Shown in pieces: positions 11,861 to 24,007 of a stretch of 64,000 nt of DNA (the first letter of the stretch is position 1; every line of letters begins with the position of its first letter). The DNA is from Sipunculus nudus (taxonomy: Eukaryota; Annelida; Sipuncula; Golfingiida; Sipunculidae): assembly GCA_026874595.1 (NCBI GenBank), contig CM049309.1, positions 68,928,926 through 68,992,925 of the forward strand, in the 5' to 3' direction. The translations under genes were made by a program, and so were the position numbers. The notes under the pieces were generated by a model. It searched no databases. It was not told where the DNA came from and saw only the letters and a program-made list of their open reading frames with translations.

Positions 11861-12459
11861 GGTGGTATACATTGGCACATGCTTATTTCATTTGTAAATT
11901 TATCACTTTGAATGGCCATACTGCAAGTGCATTTTTTAAATGGTAAAGTAAGTAAAGCATTCAGAATCAAAGTACAAAACCACGTAGTACTTCATGTTTA
12001 TGTATATACGTCATGTTATACCTAACTTCCTAACTTATGTATAAATGTAAACAAGAAATTTTAGTTACTCATTGACATATATTTATGCTGAAAGTATAAA
12101 CTTATACACGATCTATATTTTGCACATTTTTTTCCTCAAAACTGTACATTATAATGAGTATACTGTATAATTAGCGTCCTGCATTATCTGAGTATGTAAC
12201 ACGTAGTTTGTCATGGTCAATATATAGGCACGCATCTATACAGAAAGGAACCGTCTGCATGTGTATTTGGAACGAAAGCAATTTGTTTTTATATAAGGTC
12301 TTACTAGTCAAAAGAGGCCGTGAATATACTTATTCATATGCATTTTGTATATGAGCTAAATATCGTTTGGTTATAGCAAGGAGATTTAATAAATTTCCTT
12401 GGTTATATCTTGCACGCATTCATTTGATGCTGCCCCCGTAAGCAGCGACAACGGGACGC

Positions 12460-12462
<3 letters not shown>

Positions 12463-12532
<70 letters not shown>

Positions 12533-12541
12533 CATACATAT
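12463..12541. repeat. (TA)n then (TACA)n microsatellite
   Basis: About 33 TA units followed by three ACAT units. Confidence 0.97.
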
Positions 12542-13869
12542 ATAGTGCCACAAATCTCAATCATATACATTCACACTCAGCGCGGTCAGAATATGTCAAG
12601 TACGACCATAAGTAAAGTCAAATTCGCCTTCCGTTACGTTAAGCCTTTTAAGAATAAAGAAAGAGTTTTCACAAATGTTTCATATGCATGCAATATACAT
12701 GAGTGATTTTTCTGCATATAAAGGTGTGTGCATGCCAAATTAACATATTCCATAAATCTTATTATTACCTTACAAGGATATTATAAATACCTCGGTATAC
12801 CTCTAAACAAGATACATGTACATGTATTTCGATTTTTTAAATTTTTTTCTAATTCGTCCATTCTAGAGTGAAGACTGTATGAAATTATAATACGCCTATT
12901 ATAAACGTGTGGTGTTCTATCTTTTCCTGCATGGAACCGCGTACTGAGATTGTATTTACTTTTTTTAGGCTACACAGTTAACGAATAAATGCACAACGAA
13001 TATCTTGGCACAAAGAATATTTTTACACAGGAGAGTACATGTATTATTAAAGATTACATGCATGAATTGTACATCATTTCACGTTGTTTAACATCGTTCC
13101 TCACTGAGGGGAAAGCGCTGGGCGGCCCTGGGACCAGATGGCATGACATGACACGAGCGTTCATCCTTGTCAGGTGTATATTTCATTAAGGTAACAGGGC
13201 CCGGGGATAGCTTCAGTTTCTCGTTTCTCCAAAAATATAGCCGATAATGGACTGGCTCTTTATGAGAGAGGTCCAGTTAACGCTGGCGTTTTCTTAAGAC
13301 ACGAGTTCCACGTGTGCAAGCAGGGTTTCCAGTACGATTTTGGAACGCGCCGTCGAGCCAAGCACGGACAGCCTCGATGTGATTCAACCAGGACCCTGGA
13401 CCTATTGTCAACAAACATACAAAACAATGGGTCGTCTGCACACCCTGACACACAGAGGTCACAGCAGGTCACGTGTTAGGGCAGCATGAGTGTCAACACT
13501 CGGCAAATGATGCCGGGGGGGGGGGGGGGGGGGGTTTGTTATTCTCTGGACCTGCCAGTCTGCTTCTGATGTCACCCCTGATGACAAACAATGTCGCACG
13601 CTTTGTTATGCCACCCTGTCCGTCAATACCTCGGATAACTGACGATAACATATGTCGCGATAATTATTTAACACGTTTAAACCACGATCTATGTAACCTC
13701 ACCTGAAGGTATTCGCACAATAATGGTTTTATGGAGTCTTTGATGTTAGCCTTTATGTTCATGGATTTCATAACTTTAAATGTTTCTATTCCGATATTTG
13801 ACGTCTATTAACTGAAGATAATCTCTAAATCTTTTATAAAAATAAACCAGAATTCAAATCCCAACCCAC

Positions 13870-14110
13870 ACAGTTTGTTCATTTTGTTTATATCCATTTG
13901 CTTTTAACATGACGGGTACCCGCAAAATAGTCAACAAGGACATCTGGCGGCAAGTCAGTCGAACCAGAGTTTTACAAAGGACGTTTTGAAATTAGTGACC
14001 TTTCAACTTCAACACATGCAACCAACCACCTTAGCCGATATGATTTTCTGTTTGTCATTGAACGTACCATGTTTAATAACAGCTTGTAGATAAACAACGC
14101 CACACAGGCA
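13870..14110. repeat. Dispersed repeat, second copy
   Basis: Partner of the repeat at 575-805, same orientation. No coding capacity. Confidence 0.55.
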
Positions 14111-14516
14111 ATATAAGAACTTTCCCCAGCATGAATTACCTACAGTTCATTGTAGTGTTAGCCAGAAAACTACAGAAACGGCAGATGAATAGCTTGCAAA
14201 ACTTTAACCGTTATATACCCTGAATCTGCTTGGTTGGGGGGGGGGGGGGTTAAAATTGACGCCTGAGAACCATACCATTTTTTTGCCTATCAGTTACATC
14301 TTTTGCTTTGGAATAAAATATTGTTCCATAGGTATAACTTTTATAAAATTTGATATATTCTTACATTCCTTCCAGATAATGATATTTCAATTGCTCCTAG
14401 AATTTCCCAAATCAAAATAAATTAGATTGAAATAGAACATAAAATCCCAAGAGTACCTTAGAAAATGAGCATACGCGTAATGAATGCCAGAGGAAAAATG
14501 AAGAAAACAAAGAATA

Positions 14517-14812
14517 TGAAACTAAAAGAGTTCTTTCTTTTTAGAGAAACTAAAAGAGTTCTTTCTTTTTAGAGAAACTAAAAGAGTTATTTCTTTTTAG
14601 AGAAACTAAAAGAGTTCTTTCTTTTTAAAGAAACTAAAAGAGTTCTTTCTTTTTAAAGAAACTAAAAGAGTTCTTTCTTTTTAGAGAAACTAAAAGAGTT
14701 CTTTCTTTTTAGAGAAACTAAAAGAGTTCTTTCTTTTTAGAGAAACTAAAAGTTTTCTTTTTTTTAGAGAAACTAAAAAGAGTTCTTTCTTTTTAGAGAA
14801 ACTAAAAGACCT
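14517..14812. repeat. 28-bp minisatellite, about 10 units
   Basis: Unit GAAACTAAAAGAGTTCTTTC-TTTTTAGA repeats at 28 bp from 14521, with one 27-bp and one 29-bp unit near the right end. Each unit has both TCTTTCTTTTTAG (acceptor-like) and AGTTCTTT, but no adjacent exon is seen. Confidence 0.93.
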
Positions 14813-14959
14813 CATTTTCACCTACTTTTAATATTCAAGCAGATTGTGATAATTTGAACACTTCAAAACAAAAACGACTTTGAGTATTTTCTCCCAAATC
14901 CAAATTAATCTAAATATAACAAATGCCTCAAACGCTTAATACAAAGACAATAATTGAGA

Positions 14960-15240
14960 GGAGAGAGACGGAGTTTTATCTTCTGAGGCTGAACATTACT
15001 CCCTGGCATCCAATTAACGTTATCGCTTATCTCTTAATCACGTATTAACACTCCACGCTGACTGCCGGTCTGTTTAGGTGCACGCATGACACGTAACGCA
15101 TGCGCGCATTGCTGGGCCAGTCCCTGCTCTGAGAAAATAAACAATGCGCATGCGTGTATTTTGTCGATCGGAGCATGACTTGCTCTCATTTCACGGATGT
15201 TTACGCACTCTGCTAACCTCCTGACATATATACGTAAACG
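14960..15240. promoter_or_regulatory. Candidate enhancer core upstream of TCF21-like gene, unit 1
   Basis: About 4.7 kb upstream of the TCF21-like start codon. It contains three GATA-type sites (TTATCT 14976-14981, TTATCG 15020-15025, CTTATCT 15026-15032), homeodomain-type CAATTAACG, TAATCACG, and TGCGCATGCG, close to an NRF1 site. Preferential conservation of this core over its flanks between the tandem copies suggests constraint, but function is inferred. Confidence 0.4.
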
Positions 15241-15989
15241 TAGGGACGTATTAAACGTTATATATAGTTATATGACCCTGAAAGGAGAGTGATATGTGAA
15301 AATTTCCTGACACTGACACGACTAACATGTGAATCTTTCAGACTCTCTCACTGACACGGCATCTATCGTCCAGTTAATAATAATGTCTTCTAGCTCAAAA
15401 TTTATTTATTTATACACAAAACATTCTTGTTGGAAGGATATGAATTATGCCATTAGCTGAAAGCACAAGTTTTACTTATTTATACATAATTCAAATTATT
15501 ATGATTATAATAAAAGTTGTCATACTTTTTATCATAATCAATGAAATAAAGCATTATACAAACCTGCACCCATGCAGGCTCATCTACTCTCACGTCATAA
15601 GACGATTTACGTCAGGAAATTAGTTATCGCATGTTTTTATCATGTGCAGGATTACATATTCGACTTTAATGGGTCATTCAAAATATCACTAATTAAAGAA
15701 AACCGTGTGTCAATTTCTCAACAAAGATGCTTTCATGCAATTTATAACTTAATATTGTCCAATGGTCTACATTTTACAACTATTTAAATATTCATCGTAA
15801 AAATAAAACTTTTAACACTTCAAAACATTAGAGAGAAAAAGACTAATACTATTATATCTCAATCCAAATTAATATATATAATTGTTAACAAATCCCTAAA
15901 ACGCTGAAACCAGAGAGAGCTCTTTTATCCCAACACAAATTAATATAATTGTTATCAAATCCCTAAAACGCTTAACCCATGCAGAGAGA

Positions 15990-16270
15990 GGAAGAGAGAG
16001 GGAGTTTTATCTTCTGAGGCTGAACATTACTCCCTGGCATTTAATTAACGTTATCGCTTATCTCTTAATCACGTATTAACACCCCACGCTGACTGCCAGC
16101 CTGTTACGTGCACGCATGGCACGTAACGCACGACGCGCATTGCTGGTCATGTCCCCGCTCCGAGAAAATAAACAATGCCCATGCGTTTATTTTGTTGAGC
16201 TGAGCGTGACATGCACTCATTTCACGGATGTTTACGCACTCCGCTAAACTCCTGACATACACGTAAACGT
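15990..16270. promoter_or_regulatory. Candidate enhancer core, unit 2
   Basis: Second copy of the core. It keeps the GATA cluster (TTATCTTCTGAGG, TTATCGCTTATCTC) and TTTCACGGATGTTTACGCACT. The NRF1-like motif is weaker here (TGCCCATGCG). Confidence 0.4.
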
Positions 16271-16900
16271 ATAGGAACGTATTAAAGACAGTTATATTAC
16301 GCTGACACTGACACGACTAACATGTAAATCTCTCAGACTCTCACTGACAGTTTATATATATAGTCAAGATGTTTAAAATACACCATTGTAATAAAGTCTT
16401 CTAGTTTAAGATTTATTTATATATACACATAGCATACTGAAAGGATATATATATTATGTTTCCCATAGAGGAAAGCTGGACTGAAAGCACACGTTATATC
16501 TTATCTTTACATAATCATACAATTACTATGATTTTAATTAAAGTATACTTGACTATATAGTCAGTTCTATTGGGGTTCTCATCCAGATATACTTGTATAT
16601 GAACTTGATAAGAAATTATTTTCATACTTTTTATTATAATGAGATAAAGCTATACAAAATTGCATTTCACTTGCGCGTCGAAAAAAGATAAACCTTCACA
16701 TCAGGAAATTAGTTGCAGCATTTTGTATATATATACCATGTGCATGCAGAATAATATATTATAAAGATTCGGTTAGTACACTTAATGGGTCATTCAAAAT
16801 AATATCAATTAAACATGGCCCATTCGGGAAAATGCTGGTCTTTTGTATAAAATAAACTCAAAATGGTCCATGCAATGATAACATTTTATAACTGTTAAAG

Positions 16901-17201
16901 CAAATTTTTTTCTGTTCGGCCGATGTTTCTGTGTTGACAGTGACATTTACATTTAATATTATACCGGCCTGAGGTGCGGATGAATGATTTGAACAGGACG
17001 GTTGGGCGGGGGATTGACCACGAACAAAGACCCAGTTTTATTTCGTTCAGCATGACTATGCATGCCACTCTACACATTTTAAAAAAATGTTTACATTTTT
17101 CAGGAAGGACTAGCCTTTTACACCTGCATGTTTTATACTATTTTTATAACTTTGTGCTCAGTTTGTCAAATTCAAGAAGTATAAAGACAAAATCACTTGA
17201 A
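16901..17201. other. Spacer, no gene
   Basis: AT-rich sequence between the tandem duplication and repeat copy 2. Nothing recognisable. Confidence 0.5.
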
Positions 17202-20200
17202 ACTAGACATTTCTTGGCACCGCAGGTGCCAGAGTATCCCCAGACATAGTAGGCCCCCCTCCTACAAGAACAGACCCCCATTTTTAGCAGCATATACTGA
17301 CACTTGGCATATTTATTGTTTATTCCATCTAACGATCCACAATCTTGTTGAAGATGTTGGTCCTGTGACCTTGATCTTTTTAAAGATGTGTCCTGTGACC
17401 TTGACCTTTGATCTCATAACCCCAAAATCAATTTGGGTCTTGCTTTTCCAATGGGACATATGCAAGTCAAGTTTGAAATCTATACATCAATAAAGCAGGA
17501 ATTATCATCCAGAAACTTATTTTTGGACAGATGGCTCCTGTGACCTTCACCTTTGACCTTGTGACCTCAAAATTGATAGTGTTCTTGGCAGGAGAACTAT
17601 ATGTGTAAGATGAAAGATATGAGATGAAATGTTTGACTGAAAATGCATCCACATCTTTTTAAAGATGTGTCCTGTGACCTTGACCTTTGACCTCATGACC
17701 CCAAAATCAATTTTGGTCTTACTTTTCCAATGGGACATATACAAGTTAAGTTTGAAATACATACATCAATAAAAGCAGGAATTATCATCCAGAAACTAAT
17801 TTTTGGACATATGGCTCCTGTGACCTTCATCTTTGACCTTGTGACCTCAAAACTGATAGGGTCTTCCACTCTTGGCAGGTGAACTATATGTGCAAGAGGA
17901 AAGATCTGAGATGAATTGTTTGGCTGAAAATGCATCCACAATCTTTTTAAAGAGGTTTCCTGTGACCTTGACCTTTGACCTTATGATCCCAAAATCAATT
18001 TGGGTCTTGCTTTTCTAATGGGTCAATAACAAAGCCAAGTTTGAAATCCATACATCAGTAAAAGATGGAATTATCATCCAGAAACTAATTTTTGGACAGA
18101 TGGCTCCTGTGACCTTCACCTTTGACCTTGTGACCTCAAAATTGATAGGGTTCTTCCTCTCTTGGCAGGTGAACTATATGTGCAAGATGAAAGATCTGAG
18201 ATGAAATGTTTGGCTGAAAATGCATCCACATCTTTTTAAAGATGTGACCTTGACCTTTGACCTCATGACCCCAAAATCAATTTGGGTCTTGCTTTTCCAA
18301 TGGCACATATATAAGTCAAGTTTGAAATCCATACATCAATAAAAGCAGGAATTATCATCCAGAAACTAATTTTTGGACATATGGCTCCTGTGACCTTCAC
18401 CTTTGACCTTGTGACCTCAAAATTGATAGGGGTCTTCCACTCTTGGCAGGTGAACTATATGTGCAAGATGAAAGATCTGAGATGAATTGTTTGGCTGAAA
18501 ATGCATCCACAATCTTTTTATAGAGGTTTCCTGTGACCTTGACCTTTGACCTCATGACCCCAAATTCAATTCCGGTCTTGCTTTTCCAATGGGTCAAGTA
18601 CAAGTCAAGTTTGAAATCCAAACATCAATAAAAGAAGGAATTATCATCCAGAAACTAATTTTTGGACAGATGGCTCCTGTGACCTTCACCTTTGACCTTG
18701 TGACCTCAAATCTGATAGGGTTCTTCCTCTCTTGGCAGGTGAACTATATGTGCAAGATGAAAGACCTGAGATGAAATGTTTGGCTGAAAATGCATCCACA
18801 TCTTTTTAAAGATGTGACCTTGACCTTTGACCTCATGACCCCAAAATCAATTTAGGTCTTGCTTTTCCAATGGGACATATATAAGTCAAGTTTGAAATCC
18901 TTACATCAATAAAAGCAGGAATTATCATCCAGAAACTAATTTTTGGAATATGGCTCCTGTGACCTTCACCTTTGACCTTGTGACCTCAAAATTGATAGGG
19001 GTCTTCCACTCTTGGCAGGTGAACTATATGTGCAAGATGAAAGATCTGAGATGAATTGTTTGGCTGAAAATGCATCCACAATCTTTTTATAGAGGTTTCC
19101 TGTGACCTTGACCTTTGACCTTATGACCCCAAATTCAATTCCGGTCTTGCTTTTCCAATGGGTCAAATTCAAGTCAAGTTTTGAAATCCAAACATCAATA
19201 AAAGAAGGAATTATCATCCAGAAACTAATTTTTGGACAGATGGCTCCTGTGACCTTCACCTTTGACCTTGTGACCTCAAAATTGATAGGGTTCTTCCTCT
19301 CTTGGCAGGTGAACTATATGTGCAAGATGAAAGATCTGAGATGAAATGTTTGGCTGAAAATGCATCCACATCTTTTTAAAGATGTGACCTTGACCTTTGA
19401 CCTCATGACCCCAAAATCAATTTGGGTCTTGCTTTTCCAATGGCACATATATAAGTCAAGTTTGAAATCCATACATCAATAAAAGCAGGAATTATCATCC
19501 AGAAACTAATTTTTGGACATATGGCTCCTGTGACCTTCACCTTTGACCTTGTGACCTCAAAATTGATAGGGGTCTTCCACTCTTGGCAGGTGAACTATAT
19601 GTGCAAGATGAAAGATCTGAGATGAATTGTTTGGCTGAAGATGCATCCACAATCTTTTTATAGAGGTTTCCTGTGACCTTGACCTTTGACCTCATGACCC
19701 CAAAATCAATTTGAGTCTTGCTTTGTCAATGGGACATATATTAGTCAATTTTGAAATCATTACATCAATAAAAGCAGGAATTATCATCCAGAAACTAATT
19801 TTTGGACAGATAGCTCCTGTGGCCTTGACCTTTGACCTTGTGACCCCAAAATTTATATGGATCATCCATTATTGGCAAGTGAGCTATATATTCAAGATGG
19901 AAGACCTGTTTGGCTTAAAATGCATCCAAAGTATCTTTTAAAATGCCAGTCCAGTGACCTTGACCTTTGACCTCATGACCCTAGAACCTATAGGGTTCTT
20001 ACTTTAGTGGTGGGCCATACATAAGTCATGTTTGAAATCCATATGGCTATCAACACTGGAGATATCATAAGAGGTGTGTGATTTTCACCATATATGGCAA
20101 TATTCAAGGTCAAGGCCACTATCATAGGAAAGGTCATGACCCCAATTTAAATAAGCATCATCCCATAACCCATACCTATGTATATGCATAATATAAAAGA

Positions 20201-20572
20201 AATCTGTCCATTAGTTTTTGACTTATAATGCTCACAGTGCTGTAAGGTGGCAATTTAGGGGGTATTAAACATCACGAAAACAAGTAAAGAATAATAGGTG
20301 GCGCCACCAGTTTCTGGAACATGACAACCCTATCCATGATCTTCCATCAACTTGATTTTGGGATAAATCCATGCAAGATTTCTTGAGATATTAAAGAATT
20401 TGTGTGATTTTCCCCAAAATTGGACCTATTCAAGGTCAAGGACTCTCTCCTAGTAAAGGTCATGACCTCATTTTAAATAGGCGTCGTCCTCTTACCCATA
20501 TCTATACATATACCAAGTTTGGTAAAGTTCCGTGAAATATTTTTTGGGTTATCGCGCCAACAAGATTCATAT

Positions 20573-20606
<34 letters not shown>

Positions 20607-20654
20607 GACCGGTATGAAAACATAGTATCCCCCGACTTTGTCTGGGGATACAAT
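17202..20654 (-). mobile_element. Helentron/HINE (pearl-like) element, copy 2
   Basis: Same ends, hairpin, tandem units and (CGG)n block as copy 1, in the same orientation and nearly identical along 3.45 kb. Differences are scattered substitutions, a small deletion in CTCTCTTGGCAGG near 17584, small indels near 18946 and 19908, and a shorter (CGG)n (about 20573-20606). Flanks differ from copy 1 outside CTAG and TACAAT, which fits transposition rather than one large duplication. Confidence 0.78.
17376..19925. repeat. Tandem array of ~285-bp units, second copy
   Basis: Same unit order and the same DR1-like TGACCTTTGACCT clusters as the array at 3361-5937. Units can be paired one to one with the first array, so the whole array was copied at once rather than amplified independently. 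Confidence 0.88.
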
Positions 20655-21524
20655 AAAAATACTGAGGACTTGCACGTGTACCATATAATCACACAACATC
20701 AAATACCATAGCCTGTTCACAAGAATCAAATAGTATACGGTAAAATGTACGGTATATATATGAGGGTGCCATTTCGCATTCCATGCTTTAAACTTTTTCG
20801 TAGGTTTGTGTTATGTATGCGAAACATGCGTTATATTTTTCATGTATTTATACATTCACACTTAAAAAAAAAAGTATTTTTTTTTCTTATGCGATTTAAT
20901 ATTCGTGTACTTTTCCATATCACCCAGCAAGGCACCACTGCGAAAGTCAACTGAACTGAAAACACCCAAGCTGCACAGAAGCTGCAGTTTGATATACAAT
21001 GACGTAACCGGCAACTGTACGCCTGCAGGTGCGCGTACTTCACGCATGTCTGTATGGTCTGATCACCCATGGAGTACTTATATATATATTGATATGGGAT
21101 TCGTAGCAGCCTAACTGGTGACAGTTGTTAACGATTACATTGTAAATACTGAACGAGGTGATACACAAATATTTGTTTAAATATAGGAAGACCCCTCTTG
21201 ACGCTGTCAGTACCTCGGGGATTGGAACAAGGAACTTGCAGGGTTTTTATCTCTCTTCCGTGGGAATCAACCTCGGGACCACCCGCGCGCCACTTCTCCC
21301 CTAGAAATCCTCCTTTTTGCTCCAACGAAACAGTTAATGCCTTACTCAGCAAAAGATTTAACTTATTATTATATACACTTAAATTAGTTTTCGTTTAACG
21401 TTTGTGCCATAATGTATATACATGCATCATACATAAAACTGTATACTATAACGCGAATCGAAAGTATCGAAAGTTAGAACTTGCAGTATATATGCTATAC
21501 GCGCTGCAAGTATACTGAAGTAGT

Positions 21525-21585
<61 letters not shown>

Positions 21586-22384
21586 CAGACTAGTAAATGA
21601 CACAGACCTTCAACTAAGTATTGAACTAATTGAACATATATATGTCATATGTTCTGTCTTCTTCTTCTTCTTTCCTTCCTCCCTTTATATTTCTAAAAAT
21701 GTAAATGTGTGGCGTCTCTGTATTAACAAATACAGACTAACAGAAAGGAAGATTGGGATATATTTTCAGTAACGTGTCACACGGTTGGCTAGACGGGACC
21801 GATAGCAAGCTATACAGAGCCAAACAAGAGAATATACAGTTCTCGGTATATATCACCATTGTTTAAGACTTGAACATGCGCCAAACCCGCCAGTCCACTT
21901 TCTTGGGCAGTGTCAAATGACGTGTCATCGTCCCTCTGTTTGAGAGCCCGGCTACACGACACCGATGTTGACCAAGCAGACTTGAACCTGAATCGCCCGG
22001 GGGTGCGTCCGGGGGAAGACCCGTGTCATCTGACCCTGCTACATGTTTATGTACGAGAGGGTCCACGAGTGTTATCTCTTGCCCGGTACGTACGTCCCGT
22101 TTATAAATGTCCACCCAGTACTTAATTATACATGTATACTGCCTTCCAGCCAGTGACGTACAAACGCAAGATGCGGGGTTTCATTAAATACACCTTTTTG
22201 ATGAAGGCTTTACTTCAGATGGCGGGACTCCATGCATGTGAATTTCTAACCAGACTGTGTGATCCATTGTATCGTATATTGACGCATGCTTTATTCTTGG
22301 AATAACATTTGTGACGTCAAAAATAATTATGACACGAGTCTAATTAACTGGATGTACTTTTGTAGTAGAAACGAGACATATAGT

Positions 22385-22445
<61 letters not shown>

Positions 22446-22708
22446 GGACACAAATCAGAAATAACTTTAATAACCAGTTAACCTTTTTCTCTTGATTGAA
22501 ATAAAAATAACCAAGAATTTGTCAAAATGTAATTGTAGCAAATCTCTAAGGTTTTGTTGACTTTCAGATTTGTTCTTTTACATAAACTTCGGCGGACTTC
22601 ATTTCGGGCAAATTTCAGCTGTAAAATATATCGCCTTAACCATGAGGCTACGCACTAGATACGTCGAACCCCCTTTCAAAACTGCAGTTATTACGGCGAT
22701 GTATTATA
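20655..22708. other. Intergenic, no gene recognised
   Basis: AT-rich with a (TA)n at 21531-21582 and another at 22387-22441. Some GC-richer patches (21190-21320, 21900-22100) have short ORFs without domains. A tRNA-like phrase (CGCCTTAACCATGAGGCTA, then GTCGAACCCC) at 22632-22670 may be SINE debris. Confidence 0.5.
21531..21582. repeat. (TA)n microsatellite
   Basis: About 26 units. Similar tracts occur at 22387-22441, 26283-26332, 26521-26557, 28598-28644, 35754-35811, 37577-37609, 39105-39162, 41079-41128, 41247-41290, 57979-58010 and 59958-59991. Confidence 0.95.
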
Positions 22709-24007
22709 ACTAGATATTTCTTGGCACCGCAGGTGCCATAGTATTCCCAGACAATTAATCCCCCCCCCCTTTAAGAAGAGGCCCCCATCTTCAGCAACAA
22801 TTAATATCAGACCACACTCATAGAAAAGGTCACTCTCGTAGAAAAGGTCATGACCCCAATTTTAATATACCTCATCCCCTTACCCATGTCTATGTATATG
22901 CATAATGTAAAAAAAAAAAACACCTGTCCATTAGTTTTTGACTTATAATGCTCACAGTACTGTTAAGTGGCAATGATGGGGTATTAAACGGCACGAAAAC
23001 AAGTAAAAGAATAACAGGTGGCGCCACCTGTTTCCGGTACATGACAATACTATCCAAGATCTTTGATCAAGTTGATTTTTGTACCAATCCTTGCATCCCT
23101 TATTGAAATATTAATGATTTTGTATAATTTTCACCATATATGGCAATATTCAAGGTCAAGGCCACTCTAAAAGGAAAGGTCATGACCCCAATTAAAATAT
23201 ACATCATCCCATAACCCATGTCTATGTATATGCATAATATGAAAGAAATCTGTCTGATAGTTTTTGACTTATAATGCTCACAGTACTGTTAAGTGGCAAT
23301 GATGGGGTATTAAACGGCACGAAAACAAGTAAAAGAATAACAGGTGGCGCCACCTGTTTCCGGTACATGACATTACTATCCAAGATCTTCGGTCAAGTTG
23401 ATTTTTGTACCAATCCTTGCATCCCTCATGAAATATTAATGATTTTGTGTGATTTTCACCATATATGGCAATATTCAAGGTCAAGGCCACTCTAAAAGGA
23501 AAGGTCATGACCCCAATTTATATATACATCATCCCATAACCCATGTCTATGTTTATGCATAATATGAAAGAAATCTGTCTGATAGTTTTTGACTTATAAT
23601 GCTCACAGTACTGTCAAGTGGCAATTTTGGGGGTATTAAACGGCACGAAAACAAGTAAAGAATAATAGGTGGCGCCACTGGTTTCTTGAACATGACAACC
23701 CTATCCATGATCTTCCATCAATTTGATTTTGGGATCAATCCATGCAAGCTTTCTTGAGATATTTAAGAATTTGTGTGATTTTCCCCAAAATTTGACCTAT
23801 TTAAGGTCAAGGACACTCCCCTATTCAAGGTCATGACCTCATTTTAAATGGGCGTCGTCCTCTCACCTGTATCTATACATATACCAAGTTTGGTAAAGAT
23901 CCGTGATATATTTTTTGAGTTATCGCGCCAACAAGACTTATATGCGGCGGCGGCGGCGGGACCGGTATGAAAACATAGTATCCCCCGACTTTGTCTGGGG
24001 ATGCAAT
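22709..24007 (-). mobile_element. Helentron/HINE-like element, copy 3 (rearranged)
   Basis: Shares both ends with copies 1 and 2 (TAACTAGATATTTCTTGGCACC hairpin side; ACATAGTATCCCCCGAC side) and has a short (CGG)n at about 23944-23958. It lacks the ~285-bp units; instead the module with CAAGGTCAAGGCCACTCT and GGTGGCGCCACC is repeated about three times with a 325-bp period (for example 23146 and 23471). Terminal bases are more diverged (GGGGATGCAATT), so it is older or a separate subfamily. Confidence 0.75.

Larger units (their letters stand above)
10216..14516. other. Upstream region of TCF21-like gene, no gene seen
   Basis: The first part must hold the promoter and 5' UTR of the minus-strand TCF21-like gene; no convincing TATA box or initiator can be singled out. 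It contains (TA)n microsatellites at 11815-11855 and 12463-12528, a G-run at 13514-13534, and a dispersed repeat at about 13870-14110. A GC-richer patch at 13100-13660 has only short ORFs with no recognisable domain. Confidence 0.6.
14845..16900. repeat. ~1.03-kb tandem duplication with conserved non-coding core
   Basis: Unit 1 (about 14845-15825) and unit 2 (about 15826-16900) align along their length at an offset of 1031 bp. Outer parts are diverged with indels (TTTAACACTTCAAAACA, TAATGGGTCATTCAAAATA); the core (about 14960-15240 and 15990-16270) is close to identical, and richer in GC and CpG than its surroundings. Neither unit encodes a protein. Confidence 0.85.

Noticed and set aside
14517-14812. 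Possible CRISPR-like array of 28-bp repeats
   Set aside because: Units are directly adjacent without unique spacers, in a eukaryotic genome. The 34-bp array at 1173-1640 is rejected for the same reason.
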